Counted from the first letter of the stretch, positions 53,078 to 63,894 are shown. The stretch: 64,000 nucleotides of DNA from Mesostigma viride (GCA_009746045.1 RPFO01000082.1:2256506-2320505); one strand, 5' to 3'. Notes: generated from the sequence alone by a model not told the origin. Made by a program: numbers and translations.

Positions 53078-55288
53078 CTAATAGCCCTGCTGCACCGCAA
53101 AATCAGCCCGCGTACGGCGGAGCATGATGTCAGCCATGGCCCGAGTCAGCGCCACCGACAAGCGCTGACGCCAATATGACGTCCAGGTCCGCGCCGACCA
53201 TGGGGCCCGCTGGCCCTCTAGGTCCAGCCGGTCCTCCCGGAGCCGGCAACACTCCTTGAAGAAGGCGGAGGTCAGGGGCCCCATGGCCCCAAACTCCTCC
53301 AGGACAAAGGGCACCACACGATGGTGCCCGACGTCGCCGTAGGCCAGGAGCTTGGCCCGCTCCGCCCGGTCCGCCGTGTAACCTGCCGTGAGGGAGGCCC
53401 CAGCCACGTGGCTAAGAGCCAAGGGCCGCGCCACCGAAACGTCAATAAGCAGATGCCGGCCACCCCCCTCAAAGTCCAGCACCACGATGTCAGGCCGGTG
53501 GTTGGGGGAATAGAAGGCAGCGCCATCCGCATCCTCGGACCGGATGTTCGCGTGGGGGAAAACCGACCGAATCATGGCGAGCACCACCGTCAGGAGGACA
53601 GTGTGCAAATACAAATACCAATTCTGATTCTGTTGGCCCCCCATGCAGGCAAGGTAGTGAGTCCCCGTGGGATCCAGCGGCTGCCCACAGCTACCACAAG
53701 GCCGCCCGGCCGGAACAAGAGGCTGCGGGGCAAATAGCTGGTGCCGGAGCGCCACCGAGTAGTGGCTGGGAGCCAAGGCGAATGGGGGGGCCATGGGAAG
53801 AGCACGAAGGTACGCCGAGCCCACACTCCGCAAGGAAAGCGAGAACAGCCACGCACGTCCCTGGGCGTTGAGGTCCGCGAAAAGAGCAATCCAATCAGCC
53901 GTGTGCAGAATACCCGCGTAGGTTTTCTGGTGTTTATCGATGACGCGAGCAGGGAATGCGGCGGGAGATTGAACGGAGGCGACCGAGGGAGTGCCGCGAG
54001 GGAGGTGGCGCTGTACCGCCTGAGCGGCACGGACGGGAGAACAGGCCTGCTGGATCTCAGCATAGGCCTCCTGGATGGCGGTGACGAAGGGCAAAGGGCT
54101 GCTGGGGTCCAGGAGGTCAGGCGCTGCCGTTGCCAAAAGGGGCAGGAGCCGGCAGCTTTCCGCCCACGACTGAGCGACGGAGCCCAAAAATGCTGCTGGG
54201 GCCAGCCGGGCGGCACGAGTCAGACCGCAGCCACCCATCCGTGCAGGCAGGGAGGCAATGCGAATAGCATGTGGCGGGAGGTCGGGGCCCGGGACCAGCT
54301 GCGCCAAGGCCGACTGGATGCGTTCGTCGTGGCCCTCGGCGGCCAGCCGGACCTGAGCCGGAAGAGCGCCCCGGAGCCAGTGAACGACGCGAGGGTGAGC
54401 GCAAAACCACAGAAGCAGACCCTTGGTCTGCGAATCATGAAGGCGCGCAATCAAGGGCAGTACCTCAGTGCGTGCCTCGAGGGCGGCCCGCAGAGCATCG
54501 ATGACAAACGCGGGGTCGCCAACCGGAACGCCGAGGACATCCAACCCATGGAGGCGCTCGTCCCGGCCCAAGAGCTGGGGCGGAAAGCCGGAGCAATCAC
54601 CTTGGGGCGAGTACACCGCGCACTTGGCCAGGGTCAACTGGAGGTTGATGTCGGCCACCGCGGTCTGCAGTGCCAGCAGAGCCGCGGTGGTGTCCGGCAC
54701 AGGGCCCAGAAGGTAGATATCATCCAAGTAGGCCTGAATAGCGACCGCCGGGTGGGCAGCATGGACCGCTTGGAGGCAACCCTGGAGGGGGGCGGCAAAG
54801 TACAGGGGTCCCAGGGGGTCCCCTTGCTGGGTGCCCGACCGCGACAGCAGGCCGCCGCGAGTGCCGTCCTCCATGATGTGAACCAGTTGGCCGGGCTGGC
54901 CGTAGCACACGGCTGTCCAAGCGTACAAGTCCTCGAAGGACTCCATGACGGCCGCAAACATGCTGGCGCGGGACAGACTGTTGAACGCGTTGTGGCAGTC
55001 GACCTTGACGACAGCGTGGGTGGGGTGGGCCTCGAGGTAGGCCTGCACCGAATGGATGAGGATATCCGCCCCGCCTGGAGTCGTCACCCCCAGCTGGGCC
55101 GCCACCGAGGTCTCACCCGCTGCGAGGGGCGGGCAGAAAAAGGCACGGAGCTCGGGCGCCTTTTGGCGGCAGATCACTTTGCCCACGAGCTTGCGGAGCA
55201 CCTCACCGCAGGCGATCGGGCGCACCTTGCCCTCGGGGGGGGCAAGACACCCTTGAGCAGAGCGAGGAGGCGAGCGCCCGCTAACCAC
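53078..55288 (-). CDS. R2-like LINE protein, RT and endonuclease part
   Basis: Continuation of the protein begun at 57,204, after a one-base slip at a G8 run (55,237-55,244). Seen in order: 'EGKVRPIACGEVLRKL' (RT start), 'VDCHNAFNSLSR', 'QQGDPLGPLYF', catalytic 'AYLDDIYLLGP', a thumb/linker region, then 'CGSCGQPLDPTGTHYLAC', the CCHC knuckle typical of R2 proteins. The restriction-like endonuclease follows, with 'RPDIVVLDFEGGGRHLLIDV' carrying the PD and distal Asp of the PD-(D/E)xK fold. It makes the nick and copies the RNA at the target. The frame stops at 53,078. All key motifs look intact, so this copy may have been active recently. Confidence 0.92.
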   Translation of the reverse strand: MVSGRSPPRSAQGCLAPPEGKVRPIACGEVLRKLVGKVICRQKAPELRAFFCPPLAAGETSVAAQLGVTTPGGADILIHSVQAYLEAHPTHAVVKVDCHNAFNSLSRASMFAAVMESFEDLYAWTAVCYGQPGQLVHIMEDGTRGGLLSRSGTQQGDPLGPLYFAAPLQGCLQAVHAAHPAVAIQAYLDDIYLLGPVPDTTAALLALQTAVADINLQLTLAKCAVYSPQGDCSGFPPQLLGRDERLHGLDVLGVPVGDPAFVIDALRAALEARTEVLPLIARLHDSQTKGLLLWFCAHPRVVHWLRGALPAQVRLAAEGHDERIQSALAQLVPGPDLPPHAIRIASLPARMGGCGLTRAARLAPAAFLGSVAQSWAESCRLLPLLATAAPDLLDPSSPLPFVTAIQEAYAEIQQACSPVRAAQAVQRHLPRGTPSVASVQSPAAFPARVIDKHQKTYAGILHTADWIALFADLNAQGRAWLFSLSLRSVGSAYLRALPMAPPFALAPSHYSVALRHQLFAPQPLVPAGRPCGSCGQPLDPTGTHYLACMGGQQNQNWYLYLHTVLLTVVLAMIRSVFPHANIRSEDADGAAFYSPNHRPDIVVLDFEGGGRHLLIDVSVARPLALSHVAGASLTAGYTADRAERAKLLAYGDVGHHRVVPFVLEEFGAMGPLTSAFFKECCRLREDRLDLEGQRAPWSARTWTSYWRQRLSVALTRAMADIMLRRTRADFAVQQGY

Positions 55289-57204
55289 TCGCGCGCAGCG
55301 GGAGGAACGCGACCAGCCGCCAGGTCAATGAGGGTGTCAAAGAGAATGTCCTCGCCCCCATGCCCCACCAGGACCTCCAAGTGCTCGTAGCGCCAGCCCG
55401 ACGGCCCGGTAGAGGAAGCCCGCGGGACCGCACGCATCACCTCCAGGAAGCAGTCGCGGTCCAGCCGGAGGGGGGCCGGCAGGGGGTCCGGCACGGGCAG
55501 CTGGAATCCGGGCTCCGCAGGGTGAAGAGCCTCCAAGGCCGCCAGGGTAGCCGCATTGGCGGGGGCCAGCTTGGCCATTTCCAAGCGGGTCATGGCCCGG
55601 CTGAGCTGCCCCTCGCGGACGAGGCGGATGACGTCGGCGGCCACCCGCTCGAAGTTGACCTCCCCCGACAGCCGGGCCGTGCGCGGGGGCGGCACGCCAA
55701 ACAGCCCCTCCCAGTCCCCCTGCAGAAAGCGTCGGCAACGGGCAATAACCGCACCCTGGAGGCCGCGCACACCACGCCCGAGAGGGGTGAGGAGCAGGCG
55801 GGGGGTCACCATGTGCAGTTTAAAGCCCAGCGGGTCGTCCGGAGCGGCGTGCATGCGCCGGAGAGAAACGATTGCACATTGCGCGAAAAGGCTACGCGCG
55901 CGGTGGGGGAGGTCGGTCAGGGTAGACGTCGGGTTGATGGCGCATGCATCCCAGGGAACCGTGTCAAGCCAACGCCAACTGGCCGAGTAGTCGGGCGGCG
56001 GGGGCTGGGAGCCGGTGGGAGCCGAGGCGGGAGGGGGGGAGGGGGCCGGGACTGCTGGCCGGTTGAGGGGCCGTTGAGCAACACAGGCGCGCGCGTGCTG
56101 AGCGCGCCCGTGAATGGAGTACACCCGCTGGCAGTGAGCTTCCGGGCACCGGTAACAGCTCATGGCCTGCAGATCCGCCGCGCCGAGATCGGGGTGCACA
56201 GCGCGAAGGTGCTGGCAGAGGAGGTTACGGTTGTGGAACACACCAGCACACGGGGACCCCGTGGGAAGCAGCACGGCACACCGGTGAAGGCCGTCGGCGG
56301 GCGCTGAGTGGCGGGGAGCGGCGCCAGCAAAGGCAGGACGTGGGGCCTGCGGCGTCTCCCCAGCCGGGCCGGCAGGCGCGCGCACCACGACCCGACCAGC
56401 GCCCGGCATGCCCGCCGGGGCCACGGAGGAGGCAGTGCCCACCGGGGAGACCCCCAGCGGAGGGGGATCGAGAACGCCGGCGCCCCTCCCAGGGGGACTC
56501 GCCAGCGCGCCCGCGACCACCCCAGGCCCCGGCAACGAGGCCGGGGGCGGCGGCCGAGGGGTCGGGGAGGCAGCTGGCCCCGGGGCCCGGTGGGGACCCG
56601 GCAGGGGACCCAGCGAGACCGGGGGCGGGCCGAGAGGAAGCGCAGTCCCAGGGGGCGGCACAACAGCCCGGCACAACGGGCAGCGCGGCACGGAGTGGAG
56701 CAAGCTGCGCGCGATGCACGCTTGATGGAATGTGTGGCCGCACGCGGGCAGGCGACACAAGCCATCCCCCGGCCGGAAGGGCTCAAGGCAGATGGCACAG
56801 GAGCCCGACTCGGGGTCGTCCCCCTCCAGAAGGGACCGGACATGAGGGGGGGGCGGGTCCCAGCCGGCCTCCCAGCAACCCGGGAGAGCAGCAATCTGGG
56901 CGCGCGAGAGGATGCCGACCGGTTGGTCAGCCGCGGGGTGCCATTCGTGCGGGATGCCTGCCAACTCCAGGATGTCGTGGAGGAAGGCAGAAACAGGCGT
57001 CCCCGCGGTTAGGGGCTGAGCGCGCCCGGCCGAGTCCACCAAGATGGCCTGGCCGCCCTGAACCGCGATGGGGGCCCCGAACTCCACACGCAGCATGGCG
57101 GCCTGCGCCAGGCTGAGGGAGGTGATGAGAAAGCCCCCACTGGCAACCGGGCCGGGAGGCGGGGCCTGGGCGTCCAAGAAGAGGCGAAGCTGCCGCGGGG
57201 ACAA
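55237..57204 (-). CDS. R2-like LINE protein, N-terminal part with RING finger and C2H2 fingers
   Basis: About 656 residues up to the frameshift at 55,237-55,244. Residues 136-178 form a RING-H2 finger: 'CAICLEPF', 'LPACGHTFHQAC', 'CPLCRAVV', with all eight Cys/His ligands. RING-H2 fingers usually recruit ubiquitin-conjugating enzymes; that activity here is inference. A Pro/Gly/Ala-rich linker follows. Two finger-like motifs come next, C309/C319/H332/H337 and C353/C358/H365 or H370/C374, which in R2 proteins recognise target DNA. The C-terminal part has the motif before RT ('STGPSGWRYEHLEV', 'WLAGARLLALLKG'). The frame opens at a non-ATG codon at 57,204; the first internal Met is residue 37. 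Confidence 0.85.
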
Positions 57205-57222
57205 CCCATATATATAGACCCC

Positions 57223-57555
57223 CCGCCTTCTTCAAGGAGTGTTGCCGGCTCCGGGAGGATCGGCTGGACCTGGAGGGCCAGCGGGCCCCATGGTCGGCGC
57301 GGACCTGGACGTCATATTGGCGTCAGCGCTTGTCGGTGGCGCTGACTCGGGCCATGGCTGACATCATGCTCCGCCGTACGCGGGCTGATTTTGCGGTGCA
57401 GCAGGGCTATTAGGTTCCTCCCGTTAGGCGTTTCCATTGGTCTTATCGTAGTATAGAGCTTTGACATGGCTCTGTATATAGGTTTATAGCTGGGCGTTTG
57501 CTTTGGTTTGAGTGATTTCACTCTGCTGTAAGTAATTATATTTTTAATATATATA
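57223..57555 (+). mobile_element. 5'-truncated R2-like LINE copy, head-to-head with the full copy
   Basis: Only the last ~63 codons (stop at 57,411-57,413) and the 3' region are present, nearly identical to 53,078-53,280 in reverse. The flanks read 'ATATATAGA' on both sides. It lies just beyond the 5' end of the full copy in opposite orientation, so two family members used the same (AT)n spot or a twin-priming-like event made an inverted pair. Confidence 0.8.
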
Positions 57556-57801
57556 GATGCCCCTTTCTCTGGGCTATGTGTTACATATGCTCCCCACGGA
57601 GCTATGATTTTAATTAATTAATTAATAGTAGTAATGGGCGCGTCCTTGGAGCCACGAGCCACGAGGTAGTCATGGCTGACGGAGGAGCTCATAACTTTCA
57701 CCATATTAACGGGCACCAAATTCGGTCGTGAATATCCCTATCGCTTTGTCTTTCTAAGACGCACACGCTGATATATTTTTCCGAAACTAAAACGCAATAT
57801 A

Positions 57802-59274
57802 ATGACGAGCAAGCGCTCGACTATGCAACGCAGCCTGGCGGCTGCGATGAGCCAAGAAAATTCGCCTGCAGCTCCGGCTGCATGCAGTTCCGGCCCGGCC
57901 TGCCAGGCAGCAACCTGCCACTACTCAAGCATTGTAGTGCACTAGGCTCCTGCGGCCTCGCCATCGGCATCGCCTGATCCTAAACGCAGTCGCCCAGCAG
58001 AATCGCGCCCAACAGAACCGCGCTTTCGGCCCGCCCCAACCTTTCCAGGTCGCCGATCACGACTGGACCAACATGTCCCCGGCCGACTGCCATGCATTGC
58101 CTCTTCTATGGGGACTACGCCTCGCTTTATACGACCTGCATGTGCCTCCATCTCCACGTACGACACCGATCGCCTCATCCATGCACCCCGACGGCACCTG
58201 GGTCAGCGGACCCAGCTTTCCAGATGTTCGGATGCCCCCGCCCCCAACTCCAACACATCATCCTCTGCTCCCTTCTCCAGCGCTCTGATGGCGAAATCTG
58301 CCGGCTCCGTCCATCTCCGCACCCACACTCCGTTCCATCCTAATTACGGAAGCCTTTCAGCAGCACGTGACCCCCCTTGCTGCCGATGTGGCAGCAATGC
58401 CAGGAGGCACTGACGCCAGCTGGCTCCTGAGCTCCCTCACATTTCCACCACCGTCGCCTCCACCTCCACTGCCATTTCCGCCTCCACTGCCGACAGATCA
58501 AGGCCCAGCTCCTCGACGTACCTCGACCAGCGCCTCCAAGCCACCGCCACCGCCCAAGTGAGTGCTTGCACGACACCGCAGGCCTCACCGCCCAGGCGGT
58601 GAAGAACATCGCTGCCCAGCCGTCATGATGACAGATTCTGCTGGCCCGGCCAGCGACGCTCCTTCCACCCAGACCTGGGCGGACTTGCTTAAGCATGGTC
58701 ACACCACGTACCTCCACCACCTCCACCATCGCGGCGCAGCTCAAGCAACAAGCCGCACTCGACCTTCGATCGTGAGGTCCGAGGCCGAGCTCGACAAGCG
58801 CAGCCACAATGTCATAGTCAAGCACTTCGACCAGCCAGCAGAGGAGACCTCGGCGACTCTTCTCACGGCATTTAACATTCTTGCCCCCATGCAACTCACT
58901 GCGCATGGTGAGCTGCGGATGTTGGCTGTCCGCCTCCCCCGCGCGCGGGGTAAGGCTGGCCCGGCACCCGTGCTCCTCACCTTTAAGTACATGGCGGACT
59001 TGTACATAAGCTGTCGTTCCTTAAATGCCGCAACAAGCTCTCGCGGACTCGCTACACGCAATGCAATGCTGGATGACGACTTGACCCTGCAGGCCCAGCT
59101 GAACAACGGCGACGCGAGCTATGGCCGACCTACCTTCAGCTCCGGCAGAGCGCAGGGGGGAAACCGGTATATATACTGGAGGGAATCGGTCATCAACGTT
59201 GACCACAAGCCCTGGCAGGCACCCGTCCTGCCACCCCAGCAACCTCAGTCTAGGGAATATATACCAGTAGTGTA
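57802..59274 (+). pseudogene. L1-type ORF1 copy, frameshifted
   Basis: It starts with 'MTSKRSTMQRSLAAAM', homologous to the start of the copy at 49,861-51,233. It contains the same central Ser/Thr-rich part, 'KRSHNVIVKHFDQ', 'RARGKAGPAPVLLTFKYMA', 'LDDDLTLQAQ' and 'NVDHKPWQAP'. It stops at 59,275. At least four frame changes break it. Its 5' flank from about 57,650 resembles the 5' flank of the other copy ('TCTTTCTAAGACGCACA'), so both share a 5' untranslated region. Confidence 0.75.
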
Positions 59275-59275
59275 G

Positions 59276-59488
59276 ATTAGTCAGGCTTAGCCTAGCATGT
59301 GGCCTACGCGCATGTGCGCCCATACTGGCCCGGCCCCCATGGATGACGCCTTCAGAATTTAGCCAAGCCATGGGCACCTATAATGGGACCCCCATGGGTG
59401 TTAGCATTTAGCCACGCTCTGCCTATGCAGAGAGTCACTATCTGTTGAGAAGCCATGCCCTAGCGCTTGTATAGCCGTATATATATAT
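59276..59488 (+). repeat. ORF1-element 3' region, split by an R2-like insertion
   Basis: Follows the ORF1 stop and shares the 'GTGGCCTACGCGCATGTGCG' and 'CCCATGG' boxes with other copies. It is cut at 'TATATCTTCCA' (59,489-59,499), where a family-2 R2-like LINE inserted. The repeat resumes at 61,415 with 'CCCCATATG'. Confidence 0.75.
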
Positions 59489-59499
59489 TATATCTTCCA

Positions 59500-61403
59500 G
59501 TAATTATATTTTTATAATATATATTCATTGAGAATGATAGATTACGGAGGTGAGATAGGCATGCAACATAAGGAAAAACCCGATAACTGGGAGAATAACC
59601 CTGAAGAAATTAATAGTAATCTGACACAGACATCCAAGGATCACGCCAGCGGCACAAGGTACAACTAACTATACATCACAAAACTACACGCAGCAACAGC
59701 GCTGCCGGCCCACCATGCAGGCCTGGAAGGGATCTAGACCGCATGGGTCGCGACAAAGTCGGCCCGGGTGCGGCGGAATAACACATCAGCCACGGTGCGA
59801 GTGAGGGCGAGTGACAGACGCTGCCGCCAATACGAGGACCACGTGCGGGCCGACCACGGGGCGGTCTGACCCTCGAGGTCGAGGCGGTCTTCACGGCGCT
59901 GGCAGCACTCGTGGAAAAACTCCGCTGTCTTGGGGCCCATGGCCCCGAACTCCTCAAGGACAAAGGGGATGACCCGGTGGGGCCCCACATTGCCGTAGGA
60001 GGCAAACTTGTCGCGCTCAGCCACAGCGGCAGCAGCGCCGGCATCCACAGCCGCCCGGAGGATGTGGCGACCGGAAAGCGGCCGAGCCACGGAGACATCG
60101 ATGAGCAGGTGGCAACCCTGCCCGTCGTAGTCAAGCACGGTAATATCGGGGCGATGGTTGGGTGAGTAGAGGGCGGCCCCATCCGCGTCCTCGCACTTGA
60201 TGGTGGAGTGGGGAAAGACCGACCGAACCATGGCACACACCACCCGGAGGAGAGCGGTATGGAGATAGAGGAACCAGTTCTGGTTCTGCTGGCCACCCAT
60301 GCACGCGATGTAGTGCGTCCCAGTAGTATCCAGAGCAAGCCCGCAGCTGCCGCAGGACGCACCCGCCGTGATGAGAGGTTGCGGGGCAAAGAGCTGGTGG
60401 CGGAGAGCGATGGCGTAAAGGGCCGGAACCAGTGTGAACAAAGGGCTCATGGGGAGGGCGCGCAGGAATGCGGACCCCACGCTCCCCTCAAGGGAAACGG
60501 AGTGAAGCCAAGCCTTCCCCTGATCGTTCAAGCTCGCATGCAGACCCATCCAGTCGGCACAGTGTAGTATACCCGCGTAGGTCTTTTGTTGTTTTTCATG
60601 AACGCAGGCAGGGAAGACACTAGGACTGACGACAGTGGACACGCCGGGCGTGCCCCGGGGCAGGCGACGGTGGACGGCCTGAGCGGGGCGGACGAGGTCG
60701 CAAGCCTGCTGGATCCCGAGGTAAGAATCCTGCACAGCCTGCACAAAGGGGAAGGGGGATGGGGTGACCAAGTCGGGAATGGCGCTGACGGCGCTGGGGA
60801 CCAACCGGCGGATCTCCGCCCAGGCCTGAGCAACAGAGCCAAGGAAGGCGGCGGGGGCGAGGCGGGCGGCGCGGGTGAGCCCACACCCGCCCATGCGGCA
60901 GGGGAGGGTGGCCAAGCGCATGGAGTGAGCTGGCAGGCTAGGGCCGGGGAGGAGCACCTGCAAGGCGGCCTGAATGCGCTCGTCATGGCCTTCCGCGGCA
61001 AGCCGCACCAAGTGGGGGGAGCGCCACGGAGCCAGTGAACCACCCGCGGGTGGGCGCAAAACCACAGGAGGAGCCCTTTGGTCTGGGGGTCCTTGAGGCG
61101 CGCCCAAGTCTCGAGGACATGGGTGCGCTGTTCCACGGTGGCCCGGAGCTCCTCTTCGACGTAGTCAGGGTCACCCACAGGGACGCCCAGGCACGAGAAA
61201 CCACGCGCCCGCGCCAATGCCCCCGGGATAGCCGCGGGGAAGCCAGAGCAGTCCCCCTGGGGCGAAAAGACTGCACACTTGGGGAGGGTGAGCCGAAGGT
61301 TGATGGCCGCCATGGCCACTTCAAGGGCAGCCAGGGCGGCAACCACAGCGTCGGCCGGGCCAAGGGCATGGATATCGTCCATATAGGCGAGGAGCACGAC
61401 ATA
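59500..61403 (-). mobile_element. 5'-truncated R2-like LINE (family 2)
   Basis: Flanked by an 11-bp duplication 'TATATCTTCCA' at 59,489-59,499 and 61,404-61,414. The element starts in the RT domain right before the catalytic motif, so it is 5'-truncated. Its protein is clearly related to, but distinct from, family 1 at 53,078-55,288. The 3' end is AT-rich ('AAAATATAATTAC'). Confidence 0.88.
59734..61403 (-). pseudogene. R2-like RT/endonuclease fragment (family 2)
   Basis: Opens at the catalytic 'LLAYMDDIHALGP' of RT and continues with 'INLRLTLPKCAVFSPQGDC' and the thumb. The CCHC knuckle 'CGSCGLALDTTGTHYIAC' and the restriction-like endonuclease follow ('RPDITVLDYDGQGCHLLIDV'). It stops at 59,734. 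A frameshift lies near 61,000, between the frames covering 61,403-60,990 and 61,000-59,734. The RT fingers and zinc-finger N-terminus are absent, so it cannot mobilise itself. Confidence 0.88.
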
Positions 61404-61414
61404 TATATCTTCCA

Positions 61415-61625
61415 CCCCATATGCGGCCATGCAGGCCTTCCAGACCAGACGTTCCCCACGCCGCGGCGGCCCAGTGCGCGCCTGATCGGGATGCATGACC
61501 CGCATCATGACCTGGTGCAGGTGCACCTTGTGCGCCCAGAGTGCTCAGGTGATCGATAGTTAACATCCTATACACCTGCAGGTTGTAGCCCAGACTGTAT
61601 CTAAAACCCATAGATGCCCCTTTCT
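61415..61625 (+). repeat. Continuation of the ORF1-element 3' region
   Basis: Resumes the repeat cut at 59,488. It carries the 'CCTGCAGGTTGTAGCCC' box and 'AAACCCATAGATGCCCC', an uninterrupted version of the site used by the family-1 R2-like LINE at 52,930/57,556. Confidence 0.7.
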
Positions 61626-61639
61626 CAGGGCTATTAATT

Positions 61640-62130
61640 AATCAATTAATTAAAATCATAGCTCCGTTGGGAGCATATGTAACACATAGCCCTGAGAAAG
61701 GGGCATCGATAGTATGGGTTTGTAATACAATCAGGGCTACAACCTGCAGGTGGAGGATGTACAACTGTCACCTGCTCTGGGTGCACAAGGTGCACCTGCA
61801 CCGCCATGATGGTTCATGCCTCCTTAACAAGCACAGGCACCCAGGGGGGGCTTGAGGAGAGGGCCTAGAAGGCCTGCATGACATATGGGGTGGAGGGTAG
61901 TGTGGCTAGGCTATAGCTGGTGTACACATGGCATCTCAGCAGAGAGTAACTCTCTGCATAGGCATCGCATGGCTAAATTCTTAATGCATCATCCATGGGA
62001 GGTCCCATAATTGTAGGCTGGGCGCGGCTAAATACTGAAAGCATCATCCATGGGGGCCATTATGGGCGCACATGCGCGTGGGCCACTTGCAAAGGCTAAG
62101 CCTTAGTATCTAATCTACACTACTGGTATA
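61640..62130 (-). repeat. ORF1-element 3' region, inverted relative to the preceding copy
   Basis: Forms an inverted pair with 61,415-61,625, separated by a TTAA tract. The boxes 'CCCTGAGAAAGGGGCATCGA', 'CCTGCAGGTGG' and 'CATCCATGG' match other copies. It leads on the minus strand from the ORF1 fragment at 62,135-62,720. Confidence 0.75.
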
Positions 62131-62134
62131 TTCC

Positions 62135-62720
62135 CTAGTCTGGGGTGGCAGGAGGGGCCTGCCAGGGCTTGTGGTCAACGTGGATGACCGCCCCCCTCCA
62201 GTATACCGGCTTCCCCCCTGCACGCTGCCGGAGCTGAAGGTAGGTCGGCCATAGCTCGCGTCGCCGCTGTTGCTGGGCCAAGGTCAAGTCGTCGTCCAGC
62301 GTGAAGCGAGTCTCCGAGAGCTTCTTGCGGCATTTAAGGAACGCCAGCTTGTCCCCCATGGACTTAAAGGTGAGGAGCACGGGTGCCGGGCCAGCCTTCC
62401 CCCGCGCGCGGGGGAGGCGGACAGCCGACATGTCCAGCTCACCAGTGAGTAACATGGGGGCAAGAATGGCGCCGCTTAACTGCCTCAAGGAGACTCGTGG
62501 AGATCTCACCTGCCGGCTGGTCGAAGTGCTTGACGATGACATTGTGGCTGCGCTTGTCGAGCTCGGCCGCCTCGCGAAGGTCGAGGGCTTGTTGCTTGAG
62601 TTGTGGGCACCGCGATGGTGGAGGTGGTGGAGGTGGTATGATGCTTAAGCAAGTCCGCCCAGGTGGAGGGAACATCGCTGGCCGGGCCAGCAGGTGCCGG
62701 CTGGGCAGCGATTTCCTGCA
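62135..62720 (-). pseudogene. L1-type ORF1 C-terminal fragment
   Basis: Across two frames it reads 'PAGPASDVPSTWADLLKHH', 'KRSHNVIVKHFDQPAGEIS', 'VRLPRARGKAGPAPVLLTFK', 'LDDDLTLAQQQRRRELWPTY' and 'VYWRGAVIHVDHKPWQAP'. It is 95% or more like the copy at 49,861-51,233 by eye in this part. The N-terminal half is missing: at 62,721 it joins 'CTCAGGGCTATGTGTTAC', a piece of the 3' region, so the copy is rearranged. Confidence 0.8.
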
Positions 62721-63894
62721 CCGCTCAGGGCTATGTGTTACATATGCTCCCCACGGAGCTATAGTAGTAATTAATGCAGCGCATACCCGCATCAAGGCCA
62801 TGCCTGGGCGGCCCTCCGCCGCCTCGACAGGTTCTGAACATGCTGCTAGCGACCTGAGCGAGCGGCCGGCGCAAGCGCATGCATTCTGATCAAGGCCCTT
62901 GTCGCCATACGAATGCACCTTCAGTATGAGCACTACGCTACGTGAAAACGGCTGAAAGACATGGTTGACGGCGGATCGAGCTAGCTCTGAACGTACCGTC
63001 CGCGTCTAAGCCACGAATTCAGCTATCAGATCAAGTTTGCATCCGGTGTGCGTCTCTATAAGACGCATCCGCCAGTATCATCAGTTACGGCCTGAAACGC
63101 AGCATCAAAAAAGTTATACGCACGTGACGTAATTCACGCAGGCTTTGACATCCCCGAAAGCTAAACGCGGTCTGGAAACGGAGCTTTCGATCCGGCTCCC
63201 AGCCCAACCCACTCGCCCTTGCTAGATCGCTCAGCCGCCTCGGGATTACCTCGGCGCTCACTCATCGCCAATTAACTGGGACAGACGACCTCGTACCGAG
63301 CCAAAGAAACCTTGCCGAGAACCCAAACGGATTCGTTAATTGGTACCCCGGCCAGGATACCTTTTCCTATCACGATTGGCAGAGCCTGTCCACGAGCGAG
63401 AATATATGCGAATATCATCCACTACTTATCACTGTCCAGAGCCATATTGTGCCATGCCAATCCAGGGTAATCATTGACCTTGGACATTGTGGGGACGCCA
63501 GTAGTCACTGCCGCCATCGGGCAGCCATGCCTAGAATTAATGTTTGCCTAGCCGATCGAGTCACCATACCTAGTCACGTGCACCGCTAGCGCACGGTACA
63601 TAACCAGCCCGGCCTAGCCCTAGCTTATAGCCCTTGTACAACCATGCTACGTCCTGGCTATGATCAGCGCTCGATCACTTGCCCACACTCCTTGTTATGA
63701 TATGCTCACACGGGTCTTATTGCACCCACAGAACTTGCCGGATTGTCTATCGTGTCCGATTGCTGCTGTGGCATTAGTTCATTAACTAGTGTGACCCGCT
63801 GGCTTCTCCCAGCACTTTGCGGCGGTAGAGGGACTGCCCGCTGCCCGCTGCGTAGTACGTGGTCCTTCGCTGCATGCGCTCCGGAGAGGGGAAC
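62721..63894. other. Unassigned sequence
   Basis: Apart from a short piece of the ORF1-element repeat at the left edge (to about 62,775), I see no gene-like frame or known element. A 'TGCGTCTCTATAAGACGCA' palindrome at 63,049-63,067 resembles a hairpin in the 5' flank of the ORF1 copies and may mark an old 5' region. Confidence 0.4.

Larger units (their letters stand above)
52935..57205 (-). mobile_element. Nearly complete R2-like LINE (restriction-like endonuclease type, family 1)
   Basis: A 4.3-kb minus-strand element encodes N-terminal zinc fingers, RT, a CCHC knuckle and a restriction-like endonuclease, the R2-group order. Both ends lie at 'ACAACCCATATATA'-like sequence (left side 'ACAAACCCATATATAT' at 52,930), giving a probable duplication of about 15 bp. 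The 3' end is AT-rich. It interrupts an ORF1-element repeat. The 5' end may be slightly truncated because no good ATG starts the frame. Confidence 0.88.

Noticed and set aside
53741..55390. 549-residue plus-strand frame
   Set aside because: Antisense of the R2-like RT protein, whose motifs (YLDD, CCHC, PD...D) are on the minus strand.
55360..57116. Several Arg/Gly/Pro-rich plus-strand frames
   Set aside because: Shadows of the GC-rich zinc-finger region of the R2-like protein.
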